From: CAZHZT01 sp964537285
Lineage (GTDB): Bacteria > Bacteroidota > Bacteroidia > Chitinophagales > Saprospiraceae
Direction of reading: 5' to 3'
Length of the DNA stretch: 64,000 nt
NCBI GenBank assembly: GCA_964537285.1
Contig: CAZHZT010000001.1
Span: 1 to 64,000 of the forward strand
The notes under the pieces were generated by a model. That model was not told the origin of the DNA, made no database searches, and saw nothing but the letters and a program-made list of their open reading frames with translations. This document shows, piece by piece, positions 37,827 to 47,105 of the stretch (the first letter of the stretch is position 1; every line of letters begins with the position of its first letter). The position numbers and the translations under genes are program-made.

Positions 37827-39980
37827 TTGGCACAGCAGAACCAACATATCATCAATAAGCATATCTTTCATCTCAAAGTGAAGCAGAGAGAGGAGGCATC
37901 TTTGCTCAGACAGCAAATGCAGGAGCTGTTCTGGAAAGACGTACTGCCGGCTCTTGAAAAAGTACTCGATGATTTTGTGCCAAAAGATGAACTTTGGACA
38001 ATCGATCGCCTGGAAATTGACCTTGGGGGTATTCCTAAAGCTGTTCTGCTGGAGGAACTGGTTAAGCGCTTTCTACAGGCTTTTAAGGAACAATTTGAAA
38101 AGCAAGCCTTGAAAGCGCCGGTGGATTTTCAACTGGAAAAGCATAATCTGGAGGACGGACAGTTCCATCTCTGGGTTTATTTCCTGGAACATGGAGCTTT
38201 GCCACCCAATATGGCCATCCCTGAGGAAACGTCCTGGAACACTTCTATCTTAAAGGTTCTGGCGAGCAAGGTTCAGGCCATAGAAACATTGCGTCAATTG
38301 ATTGCCCAAAAGCCATTTGTACTTGACCGTATCGTTTTTCAACGTTCTACGGCCTTTTTAATCAATTTACTGGAGGCTTTTTCGGGAAAAACTCAAAAGG
38401 CTTTACAGTATGTTGAAGATGTTCTGCAAGCCTTTTTTACTAATAAAGAACTCTTCGAAAATCGCAATCGCTCAATAAGTGCAGAAGCGAGCGAGGCACA
38501 AATCCATCGTTTTTGGAAGCTTATCTCGGAAGAAGTTATTAAAAATCGCTTAAAAGAGGATACGGTTAAATTGTTGGAACTCGTTCTTCCTAAATTGTGG
38601 CCCGTCCAGGTTCTGGCAGTTTTTAGGAGATTCGTGAAAAAGAAGTTGAAGGTTGAACTCGGTGAAAAAAACACCATCTTAATCGCTTTAGATAAAGTTT
38701 TGGATGAAATAGTCGTTGATAACGAGCATCTAAAAGCTGAAGAAGAGTGGGGTGAAACTGAAAAACGACCTCAAAGCGAAGACCTGATGTTCTCCGCTAG
38801 AGACCAGGTAAGCGTTTCCCAATTAGATGATTCTGATGAAAATTTTTCTCAAAAAGATCTTGTAGAAACCAAGCGAGGCCCTGAAAGTAAAGAATCTTTG
38901 CTCGATAATCAAGACGAGGAAATAAGCAAAAAGAAGGCTTCATCCTCTGAAGAAATACCCTTTAATAAATTCGTCGAAAAGCCAGGCGTTTCTGAAGCCG
39001 GCGATGAGCTAAATTTGGAAGAAGATGATATCAATACATTATCTTCCGAAAAATCATTGGATCAATTAAATGATTCAGGTGAAAAAGCCAGCCCTGACGA
39101 ATTCATAGAGGAATCAGTTGAGAAAAAGATTGGGAAGCATGCGGAGCAAAATGAAATTTCCGGAGCTAATAGAGACGCTGCTTCTACCAAGCATGATGAT
39201 TTAGGTTCACCTGGCTCCAATATAAGTAATAGAGATGACCAGGGAAAAACGAAAGCTTCTGAGAAGAATGAAGAAGAACTTCATAGACCTCCTAAAAGAG
39301 CGTTAGGAGAAGAGTTCGTTAAAGATCCGAGCCAGCATCAAGACCAGCAAGACTCTGAAGATGAGGAGAATATTATCAAAGAAAAATGGACATTTTTTGA
39401 GACTTCTCTGAAAAGGCCTCCGTTTGTTGAATCTGGTCCTGAATATTATCAGATAGAAAAACCGCAAATAGGCAGCGCCCATTTTGTGAAAAACGCAGGT
39501 ATTGTACTCCTTCATCCATTTTTCCAACCCTTTTTTCAAGCCCTGGATTTGATGAAAGACCGGAAAACCTTTAAAAATGAAAAGGCCCGGCATCGAGCCA
39601 TACATCTTTTGGAATATCTGGCTACCAAATCCGAGCAATTACCAGAATACAAGCTCGTGCTACCCAAACATTTGTGTGGGTTGTTTTTGGAAGTGCCTGT
39701 TGAACGTAATATCAAACTAAAAAAGGAGGAAAAAGAAGAAGTAGAAAAACTGCTCAGCGCGGTAATAGAGCACTGGGATGCTTTAAAGGCAACCTCTCCT
39801 GATGGTTTACGACAAGGCTTCCTTCAGCGTGATGGCAAACTAGAACTAAGGGAATCCGGCTGGTACCTCATGGTAGAACGCAAAACCATCGATATTCTGA
39901 TCAATCGAATGCCCTGGGGAATCAATAACATCCACTTGCCCTGGATGCCTGAATTACTCAAAGTAGAATGGAATTATTAA
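37827..39980 (+). CDS. eCIS tape measure protein (CIS_TMP, Afp14-like)
   Basis: The 717-aa protein has the family N-terminus (NQHIINKHIFHLKVKQREEA, LVPKDELWTI-type, DRLEIDLGGI). The highly conserved C-terminus is NAGIVLLHPFFQPFFQALDL, KHLCGLFLEVPVE, and MPWGINNIHLPWMPELLKVE. Between them, at about 305-525, is a charged, disordered region rich in Glu, Ser, Asp and Lys. The protein runs in the tube lumen and sets tail length. Translation seems to start at TTG three bases after the upstream stop, because the next Met would remove the conserved N-terminus. Confidence 0.92.
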   Translation: MAQQNQHIINKHIFHLKVKQREEASLLRQQMQELFWKDVLPALEKVLDDFVPKDELWTIDRLEIDLGGIPKAVLLEELVKRFLQAFKEQFEKQALKAPVDFQLEKHNLEDGQFHLWVYFLEHGALPPNMAIPEETSWNTSILKVLASKVQAIETLRQLIAQKPFVLDRIVFQRSTAFLINLLEAFSGKTQKALQYVEDVLQAFFTNKELFENRNRSISAEASEAQIHRFWKLISEEVIKNRLKEDTVKLLELVLPKLWPVQVLAVFRRFVKKKLKVELGEKNTILIALDKVLDEIVVDNEHLKAEEEWGETEKRPQSEDLMFSARDQVSVSQLDDSDENFSQKDLVETKRGPESKESLLDNQDEEISKKKASSSEEIPFNKFVEKPGVSEAGDELNLEEDDINTLSSEKSLDQLNDSGEKASPDEFIEESVEKKIGKHAEQNEISGANRDAASTKHDDLGSPGSNISNRDDQGKTKASEKNEEELHRPPKRALGEEFVKDPSQHQDQQDSEDEENIIKEKWTFFETSLKRPPFVESGPEYYQIEKPQIGSAHFVKNAGIVLLHPFFQPFFQALDLMKDRKTFKNEKARHRAIHLLEYLATKSEQLPEYKLVLPKHLCGLFLEVPVERNIKLKKEEKEEVEKLLSAVIEHWDALKATSPDGLRQGFLQRDGKLELRESGWYLMVERKTIDILINRMPWGINNIHLPWMPELLKVEWNY

Positions 39981-40001
39981 TCGCATTTAATACCTCAAGA
40001 T

Positions 40002-40643
40002 ATGAATGATCTGTTTATTATTAATATCATTGAAAAAGTCCACCTTTATGACTGCCGCTTAATAAAGGCCGGCATTTCCGTGTTATCAAAAGACTTGATC
40101 GAATATGCCGCTGTGAATGCCCTTAGTGGGGCAGCTATAACCACTTTCCAAAGTTGTTTTACCAGCGTCGTGGAAGAGGATCGCTTTTGCTGGGAACAAT
40201 TTGATCCCACTGTTAATTTATTCAAGCCCATTAATGAAGTAGGGCTAAGTTTTCTTGAATTTTCTCAACATGCGAAGCAAGGCTATTTCTGTCCGAATCG
40301 TCTTTACCGGCAACAAAATCAAGTCGTTGACCCCGGCATGGACGAATGCATCTCCAAGGACACGGTTATCCCGGTAGGAGTACCTTTTAACCAAGGCCCT
40401 GCTGAAGATTATATCATTTACCAGTATTGGGCTATTTTTATAGGTTGGAACCTGGCTAAGTCCTATTACCAAAAACTATTGGCAATCGATGATGAGCTGT
40501 TTGATCCGGATGCTTCCAAAAAAGATGAGTATAAGAATATCGCTCAAAAAATAAAAACCAACCTGCTAAATGACGATTCCTTATGGTCGCCAGTTGCAGT
40601 ACACCTAGCCATTATTATTGTGAAGGCTTTCAAAAACCAGTAA
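40002..40643 (+). CDS. eCIS-locus protein of unknown function
   Basis: The 213-aa protein is mostly helical with one hydrophobic stretch (AVHLAIIIVKAF) at the C-terminus and a central YIIYQYWAIFIGWNLAKSYY. No known motif was recognised and there is no signal peptide. It lies 21 bases after the tape measure gene and 11 bases before the first effector gene. A loading adaptor or chaperone for the effector is a reasonable guess from position only. Confidence 0.5.
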   Translation: MNDLFIINIIEKVHLYDCRLIKAGISVLSKDLIEYAAVNALSGAAITTFQSCFTSVVEEDRFCWEQFDPTVNLFKPINEVGLSFLEFSQHAKQGYFCPNRLYRQQNQVVDPGMDECISKDTVIPVGVPFNQGPAEDYIIYQYWAIFIGWNLAKSYYQKLLAIDDELFDPDASKKDEYKNIAQKIKTNLLNDDSLWSPVAVHLAIIIVKAFKNQ

Positions 40644-40654
40644 GATAAGATAGA

Positions 40655-43600
40655 ATGAAAGCATCTGAATCTAAAACGGCTTCTTCACACGCCCGCCAAA
40701 ATAATCAATCGGCGGAGCGACCTTTCTTTCAAAAAGACGGACAGCAATCCTTCTTTTCTGAGACGGCCGTTTTAGATCGATCTCCATTTGGGGGAAGGGA
40801 GGGGCAAAATAATGGTTCTTTCTTTTCTCCAAGTACGATTCAGCCCAAGCTTAAGATCGGGCAGCCAAATGATAAATTTGAAAAAGAGGCAGATCAGGTA
40901 GCAGATCAAGCTGTTCAGCGCATTGCTCAATCTGATGTTGCTTCTGAATCCGCTTCAGCAAACGGTTTAGAAAATAGTGCCCCTCCAGCCATTCAGCGGG
41001 TTTCCACGCCCATTTCAACCATCCAACGCAAATGCTCCGAATGCGGTGCTGAAATGGAGGAGCAACAGAGCGAAGAGGCTTCCTCTGAGGAAACCGTTCA
41101 GCGCAAGCCTATTTTTGAAAGCAGTGCCCCGCCAGAAGATGACAGCTCCGTCCAGCGCAAATGTGCTGCTTGTGCTGCCGAGGAAAAAGTCCAGCAAAAA
41201 AATGAATCAGGAGGGGAGTCTTCTGCAAGCCCTAATTTAGAAAGCCGGTTAAATAGCTCTAAGGGTAGTGGCCGCCCACTACCTGAGGATACGCGCACGC
41301 AAATGGAAGGCGCTATCGGGGCTGATTTTTCGGGTGTGCGCGTCCACACAGGTTCCGGCGCTGTGCAGATGAACAAGGATCTGGGGGCGAAGGCATTCAC
41401 GCATGGCTCGGATGTTTATTTTAATTCGGGGCAGTATGATACGGAGAATGTTGGGGGGAAGAAGTTGTTGGCGCATGAGTTGGTGCATACGGTGCAGCAG
41501 GGGGGGGCAAATATACGGAGGGATTTAAGTGAGGAGGGGGTAGAGTTCAAAGCGGACAAAATATTTAAAGCAGTCGAAGGATGGGGGACTGATGAAGACA
41601 CAATATTTGATACAATTACTGGTCTAACTCCTTCGGACGCTTTAAGTCTTAAATCTATTTACTCAAGAAAATATAAATCTCTTAGAGAAGGCCGTGACCT
41701 CACCCAGGATTTGGATTATGAATTTGAGGATAAAAAAAACACCTATAGAGCTTATAAATTATTGCATCATAAGGTAAAAACTAGTGATGAAGCACTCACC
41801 ACACCCACTACTCCATATGAACAGAGGATTCTGGTAGATCCTCCAAAGAAGAAGATTCCGCCATCTACTGAGGTGACTTATAAAATGGAAATAGGTAAAT
41901 CTATTTTTGATACGGTAAAATATCAATGGTGGGTCTATAATGATCCCAACTCAGTTTTTGAGTTTAAGAAGCAAGGCGTTGAAAAGCCTAATGTGGTAAA
42001 AGGACCTAGTAGTCAGGTTTGGGAAAAAGCTCTATGGGCTTTTGGGGGTAAACACAAGGTGGTTTGTATGGTGCAATTTGGCGATAATGAGCCATCATTC
42101 TTTGAATTCTTTCAAATAGTGGAAGTTGATCCACTACAGCCATCTGAGGGTTATGAAGAACCTGTTTTTGAACCAACGGATAAAGAACTTGACGCCACAG
42201 AGGAAGGAAAAGCGATAGAAGAATATGGAATTGTTCAGGTAGATGATGGGACTAACCTTTGGCCACATCCTGATAGGTCCGAGCCAAGTCTGGGGTTGTT
42301 ACCTCAAAATACTCGGGTATTTATCGATCGGAACGTCGGAAATGGGTGGGTATCTGTTTTTGTTGAAGGTCACCAGCGAGGAAAAAGTATTCCAGTTCCT
42401 GAGGGAACTATGGGGTATATCTCGGCAGTAAGTATTAACAAAGACCTTCCAGATCCTGGCGCTTGGCTTTATCGAATTGAAAAAGATGGTCAGGGAGCAC
42501 TTTCAGTTGCGATGGAGGTATTCAAGGATAATTTCAAACCTTCTTGGGGAAAAGATTATCGGTATTTAGTGAATGTATTGGCTATTGTAAATGAAGCTAA
42601 GGAGAGAAGATATTTCTATAAGAATGATCCTGATGATTCCTGGAAAAAAACAAAAACGAAAAAAGGACAAATATGGGTTCCTGGTATTGAACTTATTGAC
42701 ACTTTGCATGGTCAAATCTCCTCTGGTTCAATTTCCTATGAAGTTCTAACCACCATAAGAGATGTAGCCATTGGAGTAGCTGCTTTTATTGTCGGCTTAC
42801 TGCATGGTGCTATCATGTCAATAGCTGACATTTTTATTGGGATATATGATCTTGGTGAACTTATTGTCGATATAATTATCAAGTTATTTAAGGGAACTTT
42901 AATTTCTGATGCCAAATCATTTTGGGATGATATCAGTAACCTGAAGATGGATGATATCCTAGAAATGGTTGGAGCCAAATGGAACCATCCAAATATTTGG
43001 GATCGGTGGAAATTCAGAGGTTATGTCATCGGTTATATCATTGTTGAAATTTTGTTGATGTACTTTTCCGTTGGTATTGTGACGGCTATTAAATGGGTAG
43101 GAAGGGTTGGAAAATTCGGGAAGATAGGTTCCTATATCGCCAAACTCAGCAAGGTACAGAAGTTGGTAAAAGCTGCCGAAGCTCTAAAGGGCAAGGGCAT
43201 CCAAAAAGTGCGTGCGACACTAAAAGCCGCCCATTCTTTATCTGAATATCACGGTTGGGCGGGCAAGGCATTGCGTATTCCAATCTCAATTCTACAGAGA
43301 TTAAGTAAATTAGACATCGAAAAACTCAGAAAGCTGCCTCAGTGGGCCAGAGAACGGTTTGCACGTTTATCGGATAAAGTTAAATTGCACTTACTTGGTT
43401 GTTCTTCCCCTTGTAAGGTTGATGTCAATGAAATTGAAAAAGCCTTGAAATTAGCTGGAAAAGGAGGCAAAAAATTAAATACCGCAAAAGATGTTCTTGA
43501 TATTCTGCCAAAAGGGCTGAATAAATTTAAGATCTCGCAAAAATTAAAGAAAAATTCGAGCCTGTTGAAAGCTATTCAAGAAGCTGGGTTAACCGATAAA

Positions 43601-44158
43601 GACTTTGCCAAACTCGCAGATTTTCTGACGCCAGAAGATGCAAATCCTGCTCAGGCTTATCGAACGTTTACAAGATATCTTACTAGTGTTGTCCCGGCAA
43701 AAACAGGGAAAGATATTACCGCCCTTAACAAAATATTAGCTGCAATCGTTAAAGTCGAGCCGCGCCGAGGTGCTGCATTGAAGGGAGCTATGTTTGAGCA
43801 ATGGGTTGCTCTACATGTCCCTCAACTTGCCTCTCTCACGTATAAAAGAATTACCTTCAATCTGAGAACCCTTCTCAAGAAGACCAAACCTCCCTACAGG
43901 CGTACCGTTGATATATGGACTGAAGCCCAGGGAATAATCTGGGATATGAAACATACCTTTTCCAAGGTTCCCAATGATCAGGCATTAGACTATTTGGGAT
44001 TAATTGGAAAAGTAGCGCCTGATCAAAATATTGTAAAAGGAATAAATTATCTTTTCCCTACTAAAGCAGCTGCGGAATTGAATAAACACTTATCAACTAC
44101 CTACAAATTTGGAGTTTATTATATTGATAATACCACCAATGCCTTAGTTAAGTTATAA
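40655..44158 (+). CDS. eCIS effector: DUF4157, annexin-like region and PD-(D/E)XK nuclease-like toxin domain
   Basis: The 1,167-aa protein starts with a disordered leader including PKLKIGQPNDKFEKEADQVA and two CxxC-bearing repeats (IQRKCSECGAE, VQRKCAACAAE). The DUF4157 domain is at about 205-285, with HELVH at 274-278. Residues 300-370 match an annexin repeat (AVEGWGTDEDTIFDTITGL, DLTQDLDYEFED). An Ig-like region (about 390-505) and an SH3-like region (523-600) follow, then hydrophobic helices near 700-745 and 786-815. The C-terminus has Glu1048, Asp1086, Asp1097-Met-Lys1099 and QALDY, as in PD-(D/E)XK nuclease toxins. DUF4157 marks many eCIS cargo proteins. Base composition changes sharply at about 41525, just after DUF4157. 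The next gene is its likely immunity partner. Confidence 0.8.
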   Translation: MKASESKTASSHARQNNQSAERPFFQKDGQQSFFSETAVLDRSPFGGREGQNNGSFFSPSTIQPKLKIGQPNDKFEKEADQVADQAVQRIAQSDVASESASANGLENSAPPAIQRVSTPISTIQRKCSECGAEMEEQQSEEASSEETVQRKPIFESSAPPEDDSSVQRKCAACAAEEKVQQKNESGGESSASPNLESRLNSSKGSGRPLPEDTRTQMEGAIGADFSGVRVHTGSGAVQMNKDLGAKAFTHGSDVYFNSGQYDTENVGGKKLLAHELVHTVQQGGANIRRDLSEEGVEFKADKIFKAVEGWGTDEDTIFDTITGLTPSDALSLKSIYSRKYKSLREGRDLTQDLDYEFEDKKNTYRAYKLLHHKVKTSDEALTTPTTPYEQRILVDPPKKKIPPSTEVTYKMEIGKSIFDTVKYQWWVYNDPNSVFEFKKQGVEKPNVVKGPSSQVWEKALWAFGGKHKVVCMVQFGDNEPSFFEFFQIVEVDPLQPSEGYEEPVFEPTDKELDATEEGKAIEEYGIVQVDDGTNLWPHPDRSEPSLGLLPQNTRVFIDRNVGNGWVSVFVEGHQRGKSIPVPEGTMGYISAVSINKDLPDPGAWLYRIEKDGQGALSVAMEVFKDNFKPSWGKDYRYLVNVLAIVNEAKERRYFYKNDPDDSWKKTKTKKGQIWVPGIELIDTLHGQISSGSISYEVLTTIRDVAIGVAAFIVGLLHGAIMSIADIFIGIYDLGELIVDIIIKLFKGTLISDAKSFWDDISNLKMDDILEMVGAKWNHPNIWDRWKFRGYVIGYIIVEILLMYFSVGIVTAIKWVGRVGKFGKIGSYIAKLSKVQKLVKAAEALKGKGIQKVRATLKAAHSLSEYHGWAGKALRIPISILQRLSKLDIEKLRKLPQWARERFARLSDKVKLHLLGCSSPCKVDVNEIEKALKLAGKGGKKLNTAKDVLDILPKGLNKFKISQKLKKNSSLLKAIQEAGLTDKDFAKLADFLTPEDANPAQAYRTFTRYLTSVVPAKTGKDITALNKILAAIVKVEPRRGAALKGAMFEQWVALHVPQLASLTYKRITFNLRTLLKKTKPPYRRTVDIWTEAQGIIWDMKHTFSKVPNDQALDYLGLIGKVAPDQNIVKGINYLFPTKAAAELNKHLSTTYKFGVYYIDNTTNALVKL

Positions 44159-44177
44159 ATAAGAAAAAAGAATTCGT

Positions 44178-44903
44178 ATGGAATTGCACTGGAGCGCAGC
44201 GACAAGATTTCATGATTGGTTTGATGCAGATTTAACTTTCCCAAATTGGGTCGTGAAAAAATTGGAAGAAAGTAATTTGATAGGAGAGGTTGATTGGGTA
44301 GAGTATGGATTTGAGGATAAAAAACTAGATGTTGCAGGCTCAGGAAACCACCTCCAGGAATATCTAAAACAAAAGAAATCAAAAAAACAGTTTTTACAAT
44401 TTACTGCAGGGGGCTCAGTTAATGGGAAATGGAAAATATCGATAGGTTTATCCAAATTTAATGAACAGATTCAACAAGTTCTGGGCTATAACATTATAAA
44501 TTTTTGGTTTAGTTTAGAGAATGGGTATCATGCCGATGATTCCAAACAGATCATTGAAATTTTTAAAATGCTACATTCTGATAAAAATACCGAATTTGCC
44601 TTCATGCACCCCTGGGAGCGCGTCCACGAACTTACTGATTTTGCAAAATCAGGGCCCTATACAGACCCCATTACAATTAGTCCTATGTTCTCTGGTGTTT
44701 ACTGGGTAAATTTTCTGGGCGCCAAACATCTTGAATTTTTCGAACTTAAAGAATTGAAAAGAATTGATAGCCCTTATTTTGAATGGATCGGCGAAGATAG
44801 TTTGCTCATAATTTTAACCTCTGATTACAGAGATTCACTTAATCCTGATGTTGAAAAGGAAATGTTTTCTTTAACACAAAAATTCAAGGAGTGCCTCATT
44901 TGA
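44178..44903 (+). CDS. probable immunity protein for the upstream effector (Imm52-like)
   Basis: The 241-aa cytoplasmic protein starts 19 bases after the effector stop. It is acidic and aromatic-rich. The segments INFWFSLENGYHADDSKQII and ISPMFSGVYWVNFLGAKHLE, followed by a C-terminal Gly-Glu-x-Ser-Leu-Leu-Ile strand, resemble the Imm52/DUF3396 type of immunity protein found with polymorphic toxins. The assignment rests on resemblance by eye and on the toxin-then-immunity gene order. Confidence 0.5.
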   Translation: MELHWSAATRFHDWFDADLTFPNWVVKKLEESNLIGEVDWVEYGFEDKKLDVAGSGNHLQEYLKQKKSKKQFLQFTAGGSVNGKWKISIGLSKFNEQIQQVLGYNIINFWFSLENGYHADDSKQIIEIFKMLHSDKNTEFAFMHPWERVHELTDFAKSGPYTDPITISPMFSGVYWVNFLGAKHLEFFELKELKRIDSPYFEWIGEDSLLIILTSDYRDSLNPDVEKEMFSLTQKFKECLI

Positions 44904-45067
44904 ATCAAACAAAATGGTGATAGCTTCAGCGGTCAGAAGTTAATAGAGTTATTCCCCCACTGGTCGAAGCCTTCTTTACTCTGCGCCTACTGGCTGAAGC
45001 CTCATCCGCTTTTCATCAGATTTGTCGATAGAAAGGAATAGTGATGAAAGAAATTAATCTTGTGTCG

Positions 45068-45144
45068 GTGATTGCTCGGATTGCAAATCCTCGCGAGCGT
45101 TAATTTATGCACCGCTCGCGAGGATTTGCAATCCGAGCAATCAC
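45068..45144. repeat. perfect 32-bp inverted repeat, palindrome family C
   Basis: The arms at 45068-45099 and 45113-45144 are exact complements over 32 bases around a 13-base A/T-rich loop. Twenty-five bases of the right arm recur exactly at 7667-7691. It lies between the immunity gene and the minus-strand gene ending at 45167, so it could terminate both. The rest of the gap 44904-45166 shows nothing else. Confidence 0.88.
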
Positions 45145-45166
45145 AACAATTTTAAACCCGAACAAA

Positions 45167-45619
45167 CTACAACCCATGAAGCCCTTTTAACATCTCTACA
45201 TCCGCTTTAATCGTCGCTATATCCGCATCATTGCCAGAAATATTGTTGTTAGTAGTAATTCTAAAACTCTCCAGTGATGTACCCGAGCCACTAATGTCAT
45301 CCAAGCGATCCTCCAAGGCTTTCACACGATCGTCGTACTGCTCCAAATACAACTCCAATGCACAATTTCGATAGTACAAAATATACGTATTTAAATTCTT
45401 ATCCCACTCCAGGCCACCTGTATCCGCCTTAAATTGATCTTTAAAAGTCGTTTCTCGAAACCTTCCCCTCGTCTCACCGGCATAATAATCCAGGATACGT
45501 CCTTTGTAATATAGAATATACGTTACGATTTCTTTTTCCCAGTTCAATCCGTCTTCATCGGGTGTAAATCGAGTATCTTCTTCAAACTCTGTTTTAAAAT
45601 TATTGAATTTTGAGGGCAT
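45167..45619 (-). CDS. small repeat-containing protein of unknown function, antisense within the eCIS locus
   Basis: The 150-aa protein contains two copies of one motif: FKTEFEEDTRFTPDEDGLNW then TYILYYKGRILDYY (residues 7-44), and FKDQFKADTGGLEWDKNLNT then YILYYRNCALELY. A helical, coiled-coil-like tail follows with the end IATIKADVEMLKGLHGL. No family was recognised. It is the only minus-strand gene inside the locus and is divergent from the peroxidase gene. Each motif ends in a YILYY strand, which suggests a small tandem-domain binding protein. Confidence 0.6.
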   Translation of the reverse strand: MPSKFNNFKTEFEEDTRFTPDEDGLNWEKEIVTYILYYKGRILDYYAGETRGRFRETTFKDQFKADTGGLEWDKNLNTYILYYRNCALELYLEQYDDRVKALEDRLDDISGSGTSLESFRITTNNNISGNDADIATIKADVEMLKGLHGL

Positions 45620-45754
45620 GATATTAGAATAACTTTTTGAATGAGTGAAAATTTCAAAAATTAAAATACGTATAATTAGGGAAATGCAGAAAATTTATGG
45701 AAAAATATTTAACTTTATAGCAAATTAATCCTACTTACTCAAACAACCATCTAC

Positions 45755-47044
45755 ATGCAACATCAACCACTTCTAAATTTTCAAACAGAAGAAAAAAAAC
45801 ACTTTTTTCGCCTTTTCCCCGATCTCCCTCCTCTGGAAATGGACGATGACCAAATCTGGTCGCTGGCAATGGCTATGGTTGAATTCGATGGCGAACGAAA
45901 TGATAGCCGGTATTTTAGTAATGGGTTATGCATCTTTGGTCAATTCCTGGCACATGATATCACTTTTGAAAGTACCTCTCATTTGATTTCCAATGCTAGT
46001 ATCCCTCTATTACAAAATGATCGGACCATTAATTTAGACCTTGATTGCCTATATGGACAAACTACGCAGACTTTTTACTATGATAATAAAAAGCCACAGT
46101 ACTTATTGCTGGGAAAAGAATTTGGTAATGAAGAAGTCAAATGGTACGATCTTCAGCGAAATATACAGGATATAGCTATCATCCCTGATGCTCGGAATGA
46201 TGAAAACCTTATAGTTTCTCGGCTCCAGGTGCTTTTTATTCAATTTCATAATAAAATTGTGGATTACTTCCATGGAAAAGTACCTGAAAACGAACTGTTT
46301 GAAGAGGCTCGTAAACAAGTTACCTGGTATTATCATTGGTTAGTATTGCATGAATATTTATATAAAATAATGGATAAAGAGGTTTTTAATGACCTTCTTA
46401 ATAAAGGCTGCCGTTTCTTTACTTCGCCACATCAATTGCCATTGGAATTTACGGGAGCAGCCTTCAGGGTTGGACACTCTCAGAGCAGGGAACGGAATCG
46501 TATTAATGCATATACCGAGAGGGAATTGTTTGATTTAGGCTTTTTTGCTGAAATGAAAGATTATGTGGATTGGAGATATATTTTTAATTCTTACGATGGA
46601 AAATGCCAATTTGCTAAGTTGATTGACACTAAGATCGCTAAAATCTTCCACGATCTCCCTATTGTAAAGTCTAATAATCAAAGAGTACGTTCACTTCCTT
46701 TCCGGAATTTAAAAAGAGGTGTTGTTTATGGATTGCCTTCAGGAGAGGATGTTGCTAAAAAACTTGGGTTTGAAGCTATTGACGTTGAAGAGTCTAAGCA
46801 ACTAAAATTAAATGGAACCCCCCTTTGGTTTTACATCTTAAGGGAGGCTGAAATACTGGGCAATGGTGGAGAAAATCTCGGTCCTGTAGGCAGTACTTTG
46901 CTTGGAGAGTGCTTTTTTACCATCCTCAAACATGATGAATCCTCTTATTTTAATTCACAACCTAATTGGACGCCTATGCTGGCCAAAAGGGATGGTAGCT
47001 TCGATTTTGCGGATATGATTAAATTTGTTGAGTCTAAAGCTTGA
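45755..47044 (+). CDS. animal-type haem peroxidase family protein
   Basis: The 429-aa protein shows the haem peroxidase-cyclooxygenase signature. Distal His67-Asp68 lies in FGQFLAHDIT. DARNDENLIVSRLQVLFIQF-HN follows at about 145-166. The proximal His241 is in FRVGHSQSR. It has no signal peptide or sorting domain, although bacterial relatives are usually exported. Such enzymes use hydrogen peroxide to oxidise halides or phenols. It lies between two eCIS effector regions, so a role as injected cargo or in payload maturation is possible. The family call is firm; the link to the eCIS is inferred from position. Confidence 0.85.
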   Translation: MQHQPLLNFQTEEKKHFFRLFPDLPPLEMDDDQIWSLAMAMVEFDGERNDSRYFSNGLCIFGQFLAHDITFESTSHLISNASIPLLQNDRTINLDLDCLYGQTTQTFYYDNKKPQYLLLGKEFGNEEVKWYDLQRNIQDIAIIPDARNDENLIVSRLQVLFIQFHNKIVDYFHGKVPENELFEEARKQVTWYYHWLVLHEYLYKIMDKEVFNDLLNKGCRFFTSPHQLPLEFTGAAFRVGHSQSRERNRINAYTERELFDLGFFAEMKDYVDWRYIFNSYDGKCQFAKLIDTKIAKIFHDLPIVKSNNQRVRSLPFRNLKRGVVYGLPSGEDVAKKLGFEAIDVEESKQLKLNGTPLWFYILREAEILGNGGENLGPVGSTLLGECFFTILKHDESSYFNSQPNWTPMLAKRDGSFDFADMIKFVESKA

Positions 47045-47105
47045 TATGATATTCGTTTTTTCTTATTTTTAAATTTAAAATCTTCACCCCCTCAATCAAT
47101 TATAT

